Source of the DNA: an uncultured Eubacteriales bacterium
Lineage (GTDB): Bacteria; Bacillota; Clostridia; Oscillospirales; Acutalibacteraceae
NCBI GenBank assembly: GCA_934561055.1
Contig: CAKTFN010000002.1
Coordinates: 309,659-373,658 of the forward strand
Direction: 5' to 3'
Length of the DNA: 64,000 bases
Part shown: positions 42,983 through 51,531 of the stretch, piece after piece
How the letters are laid out: every line of letters begins with the position of its first letter
Numbering within the stretch: position 1 is the first letter of the stretch
Program-made: the position numbers and the translations under genes
Notes under the pieces: model-generated
What the model saw: only the letters and a program-made list of their open reading frames with translations
Database searches by the model: none
What the model was told of the DNA's origin: nothing

Positions 42983-43701
42983 TGATTATCAATGCGCAAA
43001 ATGTTCTTTTTTCGGAACTGAACAAAAAAATCAGAGAAGCAGACGCAGACTGCGTTCTTGAAAACTGTCTCGGCCAGCGTTTCATCGGTTCGGGAATGAG
43101 CGGAAAGGAAATCACAATCAACGGCATTCCGGGAAATGCCCTCGGCGCATATCTCGGCTCCGGAACAATCACGGTCAACGGTAACGCCCAGGACGCAGTC
43201 GGCGACACAATGAACAACGGAGAAATCATCATCCACGGAAACATCGGTGACGCCGCCGGTTACGCAATGCGCGGCGGAGAAATTTTTGTCAAAGGAAGCG
43301 CCGGCTACAGAGCCGGAATCCACATGAAGGAATACAAAGAAAAAAAGCCGGTAATCGTCATCGGTGAGAGAGCGGGAAGCTTTCTCGGCGAATACCAGGC
43401 CGGTGGACTCATCATCGTTCTCGGCCTTCAAAAGGACGGAAAACCGACCGTCGGAAACTTTCCCTGCACGGGAATGCACGGCGGAAAAATGGTCATAAGA
43501 GGGAACACGGATTCAATCCGCTTCCCGGCGCAGGTTTCGGCAAAAGCGGCCGAAGAAAGCGACATGGCCGAAATCATGCCGTACATTGAAAAATTCTGCA
43601 ACCTTTTCGGTTTTGAAAAAGAGGAGATTCTTTCCTCCCCGTTCACGGTAATCACACCGGACAGCAAAAACCCGTATAAGCAAATGTACGTTGCAAACTG
43701 A
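42979..43701 (+). CDS. glutamate synthase GXGXG-domain protein (split GltB domain 3)
   Basis: A 240-residue right-handed beta-helix protein equal to the C-terminal GXGXG domain of the glutamate synthase large subunit. The repeats are visible: RFIGSGMSGKEITINGIPG, LGAYLGSGTITVNGNAQDA, GEIIIHGNIGDAAGYAMRGG, GSAGYRAGIHMKEY, GLIIVLGLQKDG and GMHGGKMVIRG. It is structural and stabilises the other subunits. It is the last gene of the operon, followed by a terminator. Confidence 0.93.
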   Translation: MMIINAQNVLFSELNKKIREADADCVLENCLGQRFIGSGMSGKEITINGIPGNALGAYLGSGTITVNGNAQDAVGDTMNNGEIIIHGNIGDAAGYAMRGGEIFVKGSAGYRAGIHMKEYKEKKPVIVIGERAGSFLGEYQAGGLIIVLGLQKDGKPTVGNFPCTGMHGGKMVIRGNTDSIRFPAQVSAKAAEESDMAEIMPYIEKFCNLFGFEKEEILSSPFTVITPDSKNPYKQMYVAN

Positions 43702-43710
43702 TTCATCATT

Positions 43711-43760
43711 AAAAACGCCTCACGGAAAACAGAAAGTTCGTTTTCCGTGAGGCGTTTTTT
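43711..43760. terminator. bidirectional terminator (glutamate synthase operon / pyk)
   Basis: AAAAACGCCTCACGGAAAAC / GTTTTCCGTGAGGCGTTTTT, a perfect 20-bp stem between convergent genes, T-rich on both sides. Confidence 0.9.
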
Positions 43761-43766
43761 TATACC

Positions 43767-45179
43767 TTACACTTTTTCCACTTTGATGAGATTTGTGTTT
43801 CCCGAAATTCCGTTCGTGAGACCGCCGGTAATTACGATGAGGTCATCCTTTTGAAGGCCGAACTTTTCTTTCGCAACGTTCGTTGCGGTATAGAAAAGAA
43901 CGTCAACGGACTGATATACGTCGCAAAGCGCCGGGGTAACGCCCCATGAAAGCGCAAGCCGATGATAAGTCTTTTCGTTGACCGTGAGGCCGATGATGTC
44001 AACCGGGGAGCGGAAACGGGAAATCATTCTTGCCGTTGCGCCGGAAAGGGAGCAGGCAACGATTGCCTTTGCGCCGATGTCGATGCTCATTCCGCAGGTT
44101 GCGTGAGAAATTGCGTCGAGCGTGTTTTTGATTTTGAACGGTGTTGAAGAAAAGAGCTTTTTGTAATTGATTCCCTTTTCGGTTTCTTCCGCAATCTTCG
44201 CCATCGTCTGAACGGCAAGAACCGGATATTTTCCGGCGGCGGTTTCACCGGAGAGCATAACTGCGCTCGTTCCGTCATAAACCGCATTCGCAACGTCCGA
44301 AATTTCGGCTCTCGTCGGGCGGGGATTGTGAATCATTGACTCGAGCATTTCCGTTGCGGTTATCACACGCTTTCCGAGAAGGCGGCAGGTTGTGATAAGC
44401 TTTTTCTGAATTGCGGGAACCTGCTCAAACGGAATTTCAACGCCCATATCGCCTCGGCCGATCATGATTCCGTCGCATTCCTCGGCGATATCCTCAATAT
44501 TGTCAACGCCGGAACGGTTTTCGATTTTTGCGATGAGGCTGATGTCGTCATAGCCGTTTTCATGAAGAAAATCTTTGACGGCAACAAGGTCGCTCTTTTT
44601 TGAAACGAAGGAGCAGGCAATGAAATCAATGCCGTTCTTCATTCCGAAAAGAAGGTCCTGCTTGTCCTGTTCGCTGAGGTAATCGTGAGTCATAACCTTA
44701 TTCGGGAAGCTCATACTCTTTCTGTCGGAAATTTCGCCGCCTGCGATTATACGCGTAACGATTGCGTTCTTTTCGATTTTTGTAACTTCAAAAATCAAAA
44801 GACCGTTGTTGACAAGAATTTTCTCGCCGACGGAAAGTTCCTTCGGAAGGTCTTTGTACGAAACGGAAACCTGAGTTTCGTCGCCTTCAACGTCGTCCGT
44901 TCTGAACGTAAAAGTTTCGCCGTCTTTAATTACGGCTTTTTTATCTTTGAAAGTTTTGATTCTGTATTCCGGGCCCTTTGTGTCAAGCATAATCGCAACG
45001 GGCATTTTAAGCTTTTCGCGAACTTTTTTGACGAGCTCAATGTTCTTGAGATGTTCGTCATAGGTGCCGTGGGAAAAATTGAGTCTTGCAACGCTCATTC
45101 CGGCAAGGCACATTTCGGTGATTGTTTTTTCGTCCCTGCAAGCGGGGCCTATCGTACAGATTATTTTTGTTTTTCTCAA
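43767..45179 (-). CDS. pyk: pyruvate kinase
   Basis: Converts phosphoenolpyruvate and ADP to pyruvate and ATP, the last step of glycolysis. The 470-residue product begins RKTKIICTIGPACRDEKTI and has ARLNFSHGTYDEHLKNIELV, VAIMLDTKGPEYRIKTF, SLIAKIENRSGVDNIEDIAE with the catalytic Lys, GIMIGRGDMGVEIPFEQVPA, VITATEMLESMIHNPRPTRA and the C-terminal allosteric domain. It lacks the extra PEP-utilizer domain of the Bacillus enzyme. I use TTG 45179 (GAGGTG upstream), since in-frame upstream codons extend past the normal N-terminus. Confidence 0.95.
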   Translation of the reverse strand: MRKTKIICTIGPACRDEKTITEMCLAGMSVARLNFSHGTYDEHLKNIELVKKVREKLKMPVAIMLDTKGPEYRIKTFKDKKAVIKDGETFTFRTDDVEGDETQVSVSYKDLPKELSVGEKILVNNGLLIFEVTKIEKNAIVTRIIAGGEISDRKSMSFPNKVMTHDYLSEQDKQDLLFGMKNGIDFIACSFVSKKSDLVAVKDFLHENGYDDISLIAKIENRSGVDNIEDIAEECDGIMIGRGDMGVEIPFEQVPAIQKKLITTCRLLGKRVITATEMLESMIHNPRPTRAEISDVANAVYDGTSAVMLSGETAAGKYPVLAVQTMAKIAEETEKGINYKKLFSSTPFKIKNTLDAISHATCGMSIDIGAKAIVACSLSGATARMISRFRSPVDIIGLTVNEKTYHRLALSWGVTPALCDVYQSVDVLFYTATNVAKEKFGLQKDDLIVITGGLTNGISGNTNLIKVEKV

Positions 45180-45491
45180 AATGCTCACCTCTTCTGTATC
45201 CGCCGACCGTGATTTCATTTTCGTGTCGGTAATCACATATTATTTTACAATATTTTTGCCGTAAAATCCATATGTTATGAAAAAAATAAATATCAATATG
45301 AGCCGAAAATTATTCCACATAAAGAAGTTTTATTGATACGGATTGACAATTTTCACGCTTTTTCGGCCGTGAGGAACCGAACAGCGGATTTTTCACCGAA
45401 ATGAGCGCTTTTTGAGCCGGAAAACGTTTTGTTAATAATGCTGTGCTCCGCACTTGCAGATTTTGTTTTTCTTAAAGATTTTCTGGAAAAT
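45180..45491. other. intergenic region between pyk and the EF-G-like gene
   Basis: AT-rich, about 300 bases. It should hold the pyk promoter (TAAAAT at about 45248-45253 on the minus strand is the best -10, with a poor -35). I see no coding sequence with a ribosome site. Confidence 0.4.
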
Positions 45492-45522
45492 CAAAGAGCC
45501 GTTGCACAGCAACAGCCCTTTG
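45492..45522 (-). terminator. terminator of the EF-G-like gene
   Basis: On the minus strand CAAAGGGCTGTTGC / GCAACGGCTCTTTG, a 14-bp stem with two G-T pairs, followed by ATTTTCC. Confidence 0.7.
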
Positions 45523-45574
45523 AAAAGAAAGTGTGTTTATTTGTCATGAAAAAAACAATTGTCTTTTTAAAAAA

Positions 45575-47644
45575 TCAGTCTGCGGCTTCCGCCTTTGCGT
45601 CCTCGATAACCTTTTGTGCAACGTTTCCGGGAGCGTCCTCATAGCGTGCAAAGGTGAGCGAGAAGTGTCCTCTTCCTGCGGTTACGGAACGGAGAGTGGT
45701 TGCAAAGTTGCCCATTTCGGCCATCGGTACTTCCGCAACAAGCTCCTGCATCTTCGGCTCGTCTGCGGCGCCCATTCCGAGAACACGGCCGCGGCGCTTT
45801 GTGATGTCGCCCATGATGTCTCCGAGGTTTGCGTCGGGAACATAAACCTTGAGGTCGCCGATGGGTTCAAGAATTACGGGGTTCGCCTGTGCCATACCGT
45901 TTTTATACGCAATCTTTGCCGCCGTGCGGAAAGCCATATCGTTTGAGTCAACGGGGTGATACGATCCGTCGTAAAGAACAGCCTTGAGACCTACCATCGG
46001 ATAGCCGGCAAGAGGTCCTTTGAGAATCGCTTCCTGAAGTCCCTTTTCAACGGCCGGGAAGTAGTTCTTCGGAACGGAACCGCCGACAACTTCGGTTTCA
46101 AAAATGAGATTGTCTCCGTCGTGCGGCTCAAAGCGAATCCAAACGTCGCCGAACTGACCGGAACCGCCGGACTGCTTTTTATGACGTCCCTGAACCTGAC
46201 AGCTCTTGCGGATTGTTTCTCTGTATGCAACACGGGGAACTTTGAGGTCAATTTCAACGCCGAACTTTGACTTGAGTTTTGCAAGAACAATGTCAAGATG
46301 CTGTTCGCCGAGACCGGAGAGAATCATTTCTCTCGTTTCTTCGTTGTTTGAAAAAACAACGGTCGGATCTTCGCCCATGATTCTGCGAAGACCGGCGGCA
46401 ACCTTGTCCTCTTCGCCCTTTTTCTTGACAACGATTGCCATTGAAAGCGACGGAGCCGGGAAATCGACGCCCTTGAGGTTGATTACGTTCTTTGCGCTGC
46501 AAATCGTGTCGCCGGTTGCAAGGCCGGAAAGCTTTGTGATTACGCCGATGTCGCCTGCGCTGATTGAAGCAATATCTTCCTGCTTGCTTCCTCTGACGGA
46601 AATAAGCTTGCCCATTCTTTCGCTTTCGCCGGTTCTTGCGTTATATGCCGGAACGTCTGCGCTGATTTTTCCGGAAACAACTTTAATGTATGACATTTTT
46701 CCGACGAACGGGTCGGCAACGGTCTTGAAGCAGATCGCTGCGGTCGGACCGTTCGGGTCGCACTTGACTTCGATTTCGTCTCCGTCTGCGTTTTCAGCCT
46801 TTTCCGAGCCTGCCTGTGCGGGCGACGGAGCGGAAAAGACGATTGCGTCAAGAAGAAGGTCAACGCCGTCAAGAGTCGTTCCCGAGCAAGCGTATACGGG
46901 ATAAATTTCGCCCTGTTCAACGCCCTTTGTGAGGCCGTCGATGATCTCGTCCCTTGTAAGCTCCTCGCCGTCAAAGAACTTCATCATGAGGTCGTCGTCG
47001 ATTGAAGCGACGGCTTCCATGAGGATATCTCTCATTTCGCTGTAATGAGCGTCGTCGGGAACGTCAACAACGTCGGATTTTCCGTTTGTATATTTGAAAG
47101 CTTTGTTGCTGCAAAGGTTAATGTAGGATTCAACTTTTCCGTTGACCATGTGAGGAATTACAACGGGGCAAAGCTTCGGACCGATTTCGGCTTTGAGTGC
47201 GTCAAAGGTTTTGTAAAAATCTCTGTTTTCCGCATCGATTTTTGTGATTGCAAAAAACTTTGCAATGCCTCTTTTGTCTGCGGCCTTGATTGCCTTTTCC
47301 GCACCGACGTCAAAGCCCGAACCGGCGCTTGTGACAATGAGGGCGCATTCTGCGGCACGCATTGCTTCATAAACGCCGCCTTCAAAGTCAAACTTTCCGG
47401 GTGCGTCAAGAAGGTTAATCTTCGTGTCTCTCCACTCAAGAGGAGCGAAAGCCGTTGAAAGAGAGCACTGACGCTTTTTCTCTTCGGGGTCAAAGTCCAT
47501 TACCGTGTTTCCGTCGCTGACTTTTCCGAGTCTGTCGGTTGCTTTTGAAAGGAAAAGCATTGCTTCGGCAAGAGTTGTTTTACCCTTTCCGGTGTGACCG
47601 GCAATGGCGATATTTCTGATGTTTTTTGCGTCGTAAGATTTCAT
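45575..47644 (-). CDS. EF-G-like translational GTPase (catalytic His replaced)
   Basis: A 689-residue protein with the full domain order of elongation factor G: GTPase with P-loop IAGHTGKGKTTLAEAMLF, switch II LLDAPGKFDFEGG, TKID at the base-recognition site, then domain II, and C-terminal domains IV-V (GRHKKQSGGSGQFGDVWIRF, RRGRVLGMGAADEPKMQE). In EF-G switch II reads DTPGHVDF; here Lys84 takes the place of the catalytic His. This matches the EF-G-like paralog group (EF-G2) of bacteria rather than the housekeeping translocase, and it is not next to rpsL/rpsG/tuf. Possible roles include ribosome maintenance or stress translation. Confidence 0.85.
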   Translation of the reverse strand: MKSYDAKNIRNIAIAGHTGKGKTTLAEAMLFLSKATDRLGKVSDGNTVMDFDPEEKKRQCSLSTAFAPLEWRDTKINLLDAPGKFDFEGGVYEAMRAAECALIVTSAGSGFDVGAEKAIKAADKRGIAKFFAITKIDAENRDFYKTFDALKAEIGPKLCPVVIPHMVNGKVESYINLCSNKAFKYTNGKSDVVDVPDDAHYSEMRDILMEAVASIDDDLMMKFFDGEELTRDEIIDGLTKGVEQGEIYPVYACSGTTLDGVDLLLDAIVFSAPSPAQAGSEKAENADGDEIEVKCDPNGPTAAICFKTVADPFVGKMSYIKVVSGKISADVPAYNARTGESERMGKLISVRGSKQEDIASISAGDIGVITKLSGLATGDTICSAKNVINLKGVDFPAPSLSMAIVVKKKGEEDKVAAGLRRIMGEDPTVVFSNNEETREMILSGLGEQHLDIVLAKLKSKFGVEIDLKVPRVAYRETIRKSCQVQGRHKKQSGGSGQFGDVWIRFEPHDGDNLIFETEVVGGSVPKNYFPAVEKGLQEAILKGPLAGYPMVGLKAVLYDGSYHPVDSNDMAFRTAAKIAYKNGMAQANPVILEPIGDLKVYVPDANLGDIMGDITKRRGRVLGMGAADEPKMQELVAEVPMAEMGNFATTLRSVTAGRGHFSLTFARYEDAPGNVAQKVIEDAKAEAAD

Positions 47645-47873
47645 AACAATTACCTCCTTGAACCGCAGCGCCGGAGAAACGACAGCTCCGAAGCACGATC
47701 CGTTTTCGCGGCGGAAAGCTCCGCCTTTATATTACCGATCACTCAAATATTGCAATATCTGAAGCAAACAGCAAGCCGAAGACCTTCGGGTTAAAAATTC
47801 CCCGTCTTCGTAAATACAGGTAAACGGCGATTCCTCAACGAAATTTTTAAACTTTGATCGAATTAGCGTTTAC
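47645..47873 (-). promoter_or_regulatory. long structured leader of the EF-G-like gene
   Basis: A promoter on the minus strand (TTGAAT 47903-47908, 17 bases, TAGAAT 47880-47885) predicts a 229-base leader. It contains a CCGAAG-GT-CTTCGG palindrome, a GGCGGA-GCTT-TCCGCC hairpin and further pairing close to the AAGGAGG ribosome site. No known riboswitch class is recognised. The rest of the gap (47910-48040) is AT-rich and otherwise featureless. Confidence 0.4.
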
Positions 47874-48043
47874 TCGATTATTCTATCATAATATCACCAA
47901 AAATTCAAACTTATTAATCACTAATTTTGTGCATTAATTTTTGTTCACTGTGCATAATCTTTTTAAAAAGAAAGAGCGCATACCGCCTATCTTCGATAAA
48001 AAGCCGCTTTTTTCACCCATTTGAAGCGAGAAAAGAATACGAA

Positions 48044-48072
48044 TTGACAGGGCGACAAAATGCAGATATAAT
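48044..48072 (+). promoter_or_regulatory. perfect consensus promoter of the GDPD gene
   Basis: TTGACA (48044-48049), 17 bases, TATAAT (48067-48072), 36 bases upstream of the start codon. Confidence 0.85.
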
Positions 48073-48107
48073 AGAAAGCGAAATATGAAACGAAAGGGAG
48101 AAAAAAG

Positions 48108-49040
48108 ATGAAAAGAAAAGTTTTTTCAAAAATCGTCTGTATCGTTTTGTGTCTTGCTCTTGTTTTTTCGGTTTCGCTTTCGGCGAGCGCCGCTTTTAAA
48201 ACCGGAAAAGCGAAAAGAGTTGACGCAATCGCTCACAGAGGCTACAGCGCTTTTGCACCGGAGAACACTCTTTCCGCTTTCCGTCTTGCCGGCGAAAAGG
48301 GCTTTTACGGCTGCGAATTCGATATCCGGCCGACGAAGGACGGAGTTTGGGTCGTTCACCACGACGAAACCGTTGACAGAATGACCGACGGACACGGAAA
48401 AATTTCTCAGTTGACTTATGCCGAAATTTCAAAGCTCAAAATCGATGCCGGAAAGAATGTCGAAAACTATCCGAACGAAAAAGTTCCGACCCTTGAAGAA
48501 ACGCTTGACGTTTGCGAAGAAAGCTCGGTTCGTCCGGTTATCGAAGTCAAGGGCGGAAATCCCGAAGACATGGAAGGTCTTTCAAAAATTCTCAAAGGAA
48601 GAAGTTTTTCAAACGGATATACCCTCATCTCCTTCACCTGGGAGCTTCTTGCTCCGCTGAGAGAGCTTTTGCCGGAGAGCGAAATTTTTATGCTTGCCGA
48701 AGAGGTAATGCCCTCGCACGTCAGGTTTTGCTTTGAACATAAAATCGACGGAATCTCGTTCAAGTATACGAAAAACACGTCCCTTTCGATTGCACTTTTG
48801 AAGGCGACCGGACTTAAAACGGCCGCCTGGACGGTTGACAACGTGACATCGGCAAGAAAGCTTTGCGCCCTCGGAGTCGGAACAATCACAACGAACAGGC
48901 TCCTTCCGGAAGATCTCGACATGAGCAACCTTCCGTACGGCGAGGTTTTAAAGGACGCCGCAAACGACCTTTTGAACGCCGTGAAAAGCTTTTTTGACTC
49001 CGTAAAGGAACGCTTCGACAACCTTTTCGGAAAATGCTGA
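48108..49040 (+). CDS. secreted glycerophosphodiester phosphodiesterase
   Basis: A 310-residue exported GDPD-family enzyme that would hydrolyse glycerophosphodiesters to glycerol-3-phosphate and an alcohol. Signal peptide MKRKVFSKIVCIVLCLALVF with cleavage near ASA-A. The catalytic pattern is intact: IAHRGYSAFAPENTLSAFRL, CEFDIRPTKDGVWVVHHDET with VDRMTDG, RPVIEVKGG, and TAAWTVDNVTSARKLCALGV. After the barrel, the last 30 residues (KDAANDLLNAVKSFFDSVKE, then RFDNLFGKC) form an amphipathic helix ending in Cys, like the tails of the LCAT-like proteins. The gene is monocistronic. Confidence 0.9.
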   Translation: MKRKVFSKIVCIVLCLALVFSVSLSASAAFKTGKAKRVDAIAHRGYSAFAPENTLSAFRLAGEKGFYGCEFDIRPTKDGVWVVHHDETVDRMTDGHGKISQLTYAEISKLKIDAGKNVENYPNEKVPTLEETLDVCEESSVRPVIEVKGGNPEDMEGLSKILKGRSFSNGYTLISFTWELLAPLRELLPESEIFMLAEEVMPSHVRFCFEHKIDGISFKYTKNTSLSIALLKATGLKTAAWTVDNVTSARKLCALGVGTITTNRLLPEDLDMSNLPYGEVLKDAANDLLNAVKSFFDSVKERFDNLFGKC

Positions 49041-49049
49041 ACGCAAATT

Positions 49050-49083
49050 CTCCGCCGAGTCCGTCTTTTCGGACTCGGCGGAG
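49050..49083. terminator. terminator between the GDPD and YlmC/YmxH genes
   Basis: CTCCGCCGAGTCCG / CGGACTCGGCGGAG, a perfect 14-bp stem with TTTCCTTTTCC on the right flank. Confidence 0.85.
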
Positions 49084-49119
49084 TTTCCTTTTCCTAAGAA
49101 CCGCCTGCGGCGGCACACT

Positions 49120-49434
49120 TCAATATCGAAAAAGATTTTCAAAAAATCCGCCCTTGCCGCCCGGCCGTTTCGGCGGTCTCGGCGGTCTTTCGGGAATATC
49201 GGCGCAAACAAGGATTGTGTCGTCTCCGATGACCTGAATATCGTTCCAGCAAATTCTGATGTCTTCTTCCTTTCCGAAAAGGCCGAAGCAGCGGCATTTC
49301 CCCCAAACTATAATTGAAACGAGCTTTCCGTCGCAGGTATTGATTTCAACGTCGGAAACGAAACCGATCCGGCAACCGCTTTTTGCGCTGATTACCTCTT
49401 TGTTGCGAAGCTCGGTTATTGAACAGCAGTCCAT
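49120..49434 (-). CDS. YlmC/YmxH family PRC-barrel protein
   Basis: A 104-residue small protein of the YlmC/YmxH family, PRC-barrel type, widespread in endospore-forming Clostridia and Bacilli: SITELRNKEVISAKSGCRIG, FVSDVEINTCDGKLVSIIVW and EEDIRICWNDIQVIGDDTIL. It has a longer basic Pro/Gly C-terminal tail (RPPRPPKRPGGKGG) than usual. The role in sporulation is by family naming only. It is convergent with the GDPD gene. Confidence 0.88.
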   Translation of the reverse strand: MDCCSITELRNKEVISAKSGCRIGFVSDVEINTCDGKLVSIIVWGKCRCFGLFGKEEDIRICWNDIQVIGDDTILVCADIPERPPRPPKRPGGKGGFFENLFRY

Positions 49435-49558
49435 TTTTTCAAAGCCTTTCCGGCCGCAAAATCTTTTTTTCTCCGCGCGGCCGAACGGAGAACCGGTGAT
49501 TTTTTGCTCTTTGCCCGATAATAATTATGCAGAACAAAACATATATATTTCCAAAAGC

Positions 49559-49587
49559 TTGACCGCAAAATCATATGCGGTTATAAT
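49559..49587 (+). promoter_or_regulatory. promoter of the GNAT-like gene
   Basis: TTGACC (49559-49564), 17 bases, TATAAT (49582-49587), 13 bases upstream of the start codon. Confidence 0.65.
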
Positions 49588-49600
49588 AGGAGAGATATAT

Positions 49601-49939
49601 ATGAAAATCGAAGTTAAAAAAGCCTCACGCAACGACCTTTCTTTTGTTTCGGCTCTTTCGTTTGAAACCGAACCCGTTTTAGGCTTTTCGCTTTCAAGGC
49701 GGTTTGAAGATGTTCTTTCTCAAACCGGCCACAGCATCCTTCTCTGCTTTGTTGACGGGGAAATTTCGGGAATGATGAGCGTCACAATCATTGACGGCCT
49801 TTCAAAAAAATTTCCGCTTTCAGTTTTTTCCGGGGGAAAAATCAAGCCCGGCGCCGACAGAGAGGTTGTTTCGGCCGCCCTCATCGCAAAAGGGGAAGAG
49901 CTTTCCCGCTCATTCGGTTGCAAAAAAATCCTCTCATAG
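49601..49939 (+). CDS. short GNAT-like protein
   Basis: A 112-residue product. The N-terminal KIEVKKASRNDLSFVSALSF and the central ILLCFVDGEISGMMSVTIID resemble the start and beta4 strand of GNAT N-acetyltransferases, and REVVSAALIAKGEELSRSFG resembles the helix after the acetyl-CoA loop. The usual R/Q-x-x-G-x-G/A loop is not clear, and the protein stops about 30 residues before a normal GNAT end, so it may be truncated or inactive. ATG 49601 has TAGGAG upstream. Confidence 0.55.
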   Translation: MKIEVKKASRNDLSFVSALSFETEPVLGFSLSRRFEDVLSQTGHSILLCFVDGEISGMMSVTIIDGLSKKFPLSVFSGGKIKPGADREVVSAALIAKGEELSRSFGCKKILS

Positions 49940-50000
49940 AAAATGGGACAAACCGCAAAAAATTGTCACATATTAACTATTGAGAATTTTATACATAAAG

Positions 50001-50030
50001 ATTAACAAATTGTTAATCCGGCTTTAATAC
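50001..50030 (+). promoter_or_regulatory. promoter with 17-bp palindrome upstream of the NRPS-like operon (copy 2)
   Basis: The palindrome ATTAACA-AAT-TGTTAAT (50001-50017) overlaps a -35-like TTAACA (50002-50007) placed 17 bases from TAATAC (50025-50030). The same inverted repeat occurs at 6990-7006. A bound repressor would cover the -35. Confidence 0.45.
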
Positions 50031-50121
50031 AGAGTTTACATCTCCTTAACAGATTTCATCTATATTTATATATGGAGAAAATTTATGGTTGGTCGTCTAT
50101 ACCTTTAAGGAGATGTGTAAA

Positions 50122-51516
50122 TTGAAGAAAACAATCAACCGCCCGCTTTATGACCTCATCCCGTCGCAACAGACGATGTATTTCATGATCAAATACAGCC
50201 TTCATAAACAGGTCATTCAAATTCCGACCTCGTTTTCGGTCAAAAAAAGGCTTGACTTCAAAATTCTCGCAAAAGCCGTGAACATCGAAATCAAGCGCAA
50301 CGACTGCCTGAGGCTCCGCTTCGTCAAGGTCGGAAAGGACGTTAAGCAATATTTCCTTCCGTCGTTTGAGTTTGAAAAAATCCGCGTTCTTCATTTCAGA
50401 GACGACAAGGAACAAACCGAATTTTTCAACAATGACGCTTCAAAACCCGTAAAATTCTTTAAGAACGAACCGTTCAGAATTTACTTTTTCAAAAACGACA
50501 ACGGCGAACACGGCGTGTTCTTTAATGTCTGCCATATGGTTATGGACGCCCTTGCCGTTTCGGTCTTTTTCAAAGACCTTTTTGAGGTTTACGATGCGCT
50601 TGAAAAACGCAAGCCTCTCCCCGCAGAGCTTTCCTCTTTTGAAGAATATCTTCAAAAGGAGTTTTCTTATCTTAAAAACGAAAAGAAATTTTCCTCGGAT
50701 GCGGCGTTTTTCACTCAGTACCACAAAAACGGCGGCGAACCGTACTACTGCGGTCTCCACGGTCCCGAACTTCTTGAAAAGCAGCGCATAAAGAAAAAGA
50801 ATCCGAACCTTCGTGTTCCGTCGGCATATGACCCGATTCACGACCGCTCTGAAATTCTTCACCTTCGCATTGAACCGAAGGACGCTCAAAAGCTCCTTTC
50901 CTTCTGCGAAAAGAACCTTGTTGCTCCGGAAACCCTCATCCAAGCCGGTTTCCGCCTCCATGCGTCCTCGCTCCACAACAGAATCAACGACACGTTCATG
51001 ATGATTCTTTGCGGAAGGCGTGTCACAAAGGCGCAGCAGCACATGGGCGGCTGTCTCGCTCAACCGTTTATGACAAGAGTTATTTTTAAAAACGAGGACA
51101 GCTTTATGCAGACGCTTCAAAACATTTCGGACGTCCGCAACAGCCTTTTCCGCCACATGAACTTCCCTTATCTCGGCTCAAGAAAAATTCAGCAGGATAT
51201 TTACGGCTACAGCGCCGCTCAAGGTCCGTCGTTCATGATGTATACCTGGCTTCCGCTCGGAAGGCTCGGCCTTTTCGGCGACGATGTCAAGGAAACCTTC
51301 AGAGGATATAACCCCGGAAGATACGTCATGCCGCTTTACACCTTCTCTTTCGTTGACCCGACGGACGGCGGAATTGATTTTTATTATATGTACCGCACAA
51401 ACATTCTCTCAAAAGAGAACATTGAAGCCCTCCATAAAAATGCGGTCAAAGTCATCAACGCAGGCATTGACTCTCCCGAACTCACCGTCGGAGAGCTTCT
51501 TGACCTGATTTCATAA
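50122..51516 (+). CDS. stand-alone condensation-domain-like protein
   Basis: A 464-residue protein resembling NRPS condensation domains and related acyltransferases. The HHxxxDG motif appears as CHMVMDA at residues 137-143: the second His (138) and the Asp (142) are kept, while the first His is Cys and the Gly is Ala. Later blocks such as NDTFMMILCGRRVTKAQQH, GGCLAQPFMTRVIF and MYTWLPLGRLGLFGDDVKET fit the second half of the fold. It precedes an AMP-forming ligase and a carrier protein, suggesting it joins a carrier-bound acyl group to an amine or alcohol. I use TTG 50122 with AAGGAG at 9 bases; ATG 50113 abuts that site. Confidence 0.75.
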   Translation: MKKTINRPLYDLIPSQQTMYFMIKYSLHKQVIQIPTSFSVKKRLDFKILAKAVNIEIKRNDCLRLRFVKVGKDVKQYFLPSFEFEKIRVLHFRDDKEQTEFFNNDASKPVKFFKNEPFRIYFFKNDNGEHGVFFNVCHMVMDALAVSVFFKDLFEVYDALEKRKPLPAELSSFEEYLQKEFSYLKNEKKFSSDAAFFTQYHKNGGEPYYCGLHGPELLEKQRIKKKNPNLRVPSAYDPIHDRSEILHLRIEPKDAQKLLSFCEKNLVAPETLIQAGFRLHASSLHNRINDTFMMILCGRRVTKAQQHMGGCLAQPFMTRVIFKNEDSFMQTLQNISDVRNSLFRHMNFPYLGSRKIQQDIYGYSAAQGPSFMMYTWLPLGRLGLFGDDVKETFRGYNPGRYVMPLYTFSFVDPTDGGIDFYYMYRTNILSKENIEALHKNAVKVINAGIDSPELTVGELLDLIS

Positions 51517-51531
51517 AGGAACGGAAAAATC

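Noticed and set aside
45575..47644. Tetracycline-resistance ribosomal protection protein
   Set aside because: The domain order is shared, but the GTPase and C-terminal blocks fit EF-G-like paralogs better and there is no resistance context.
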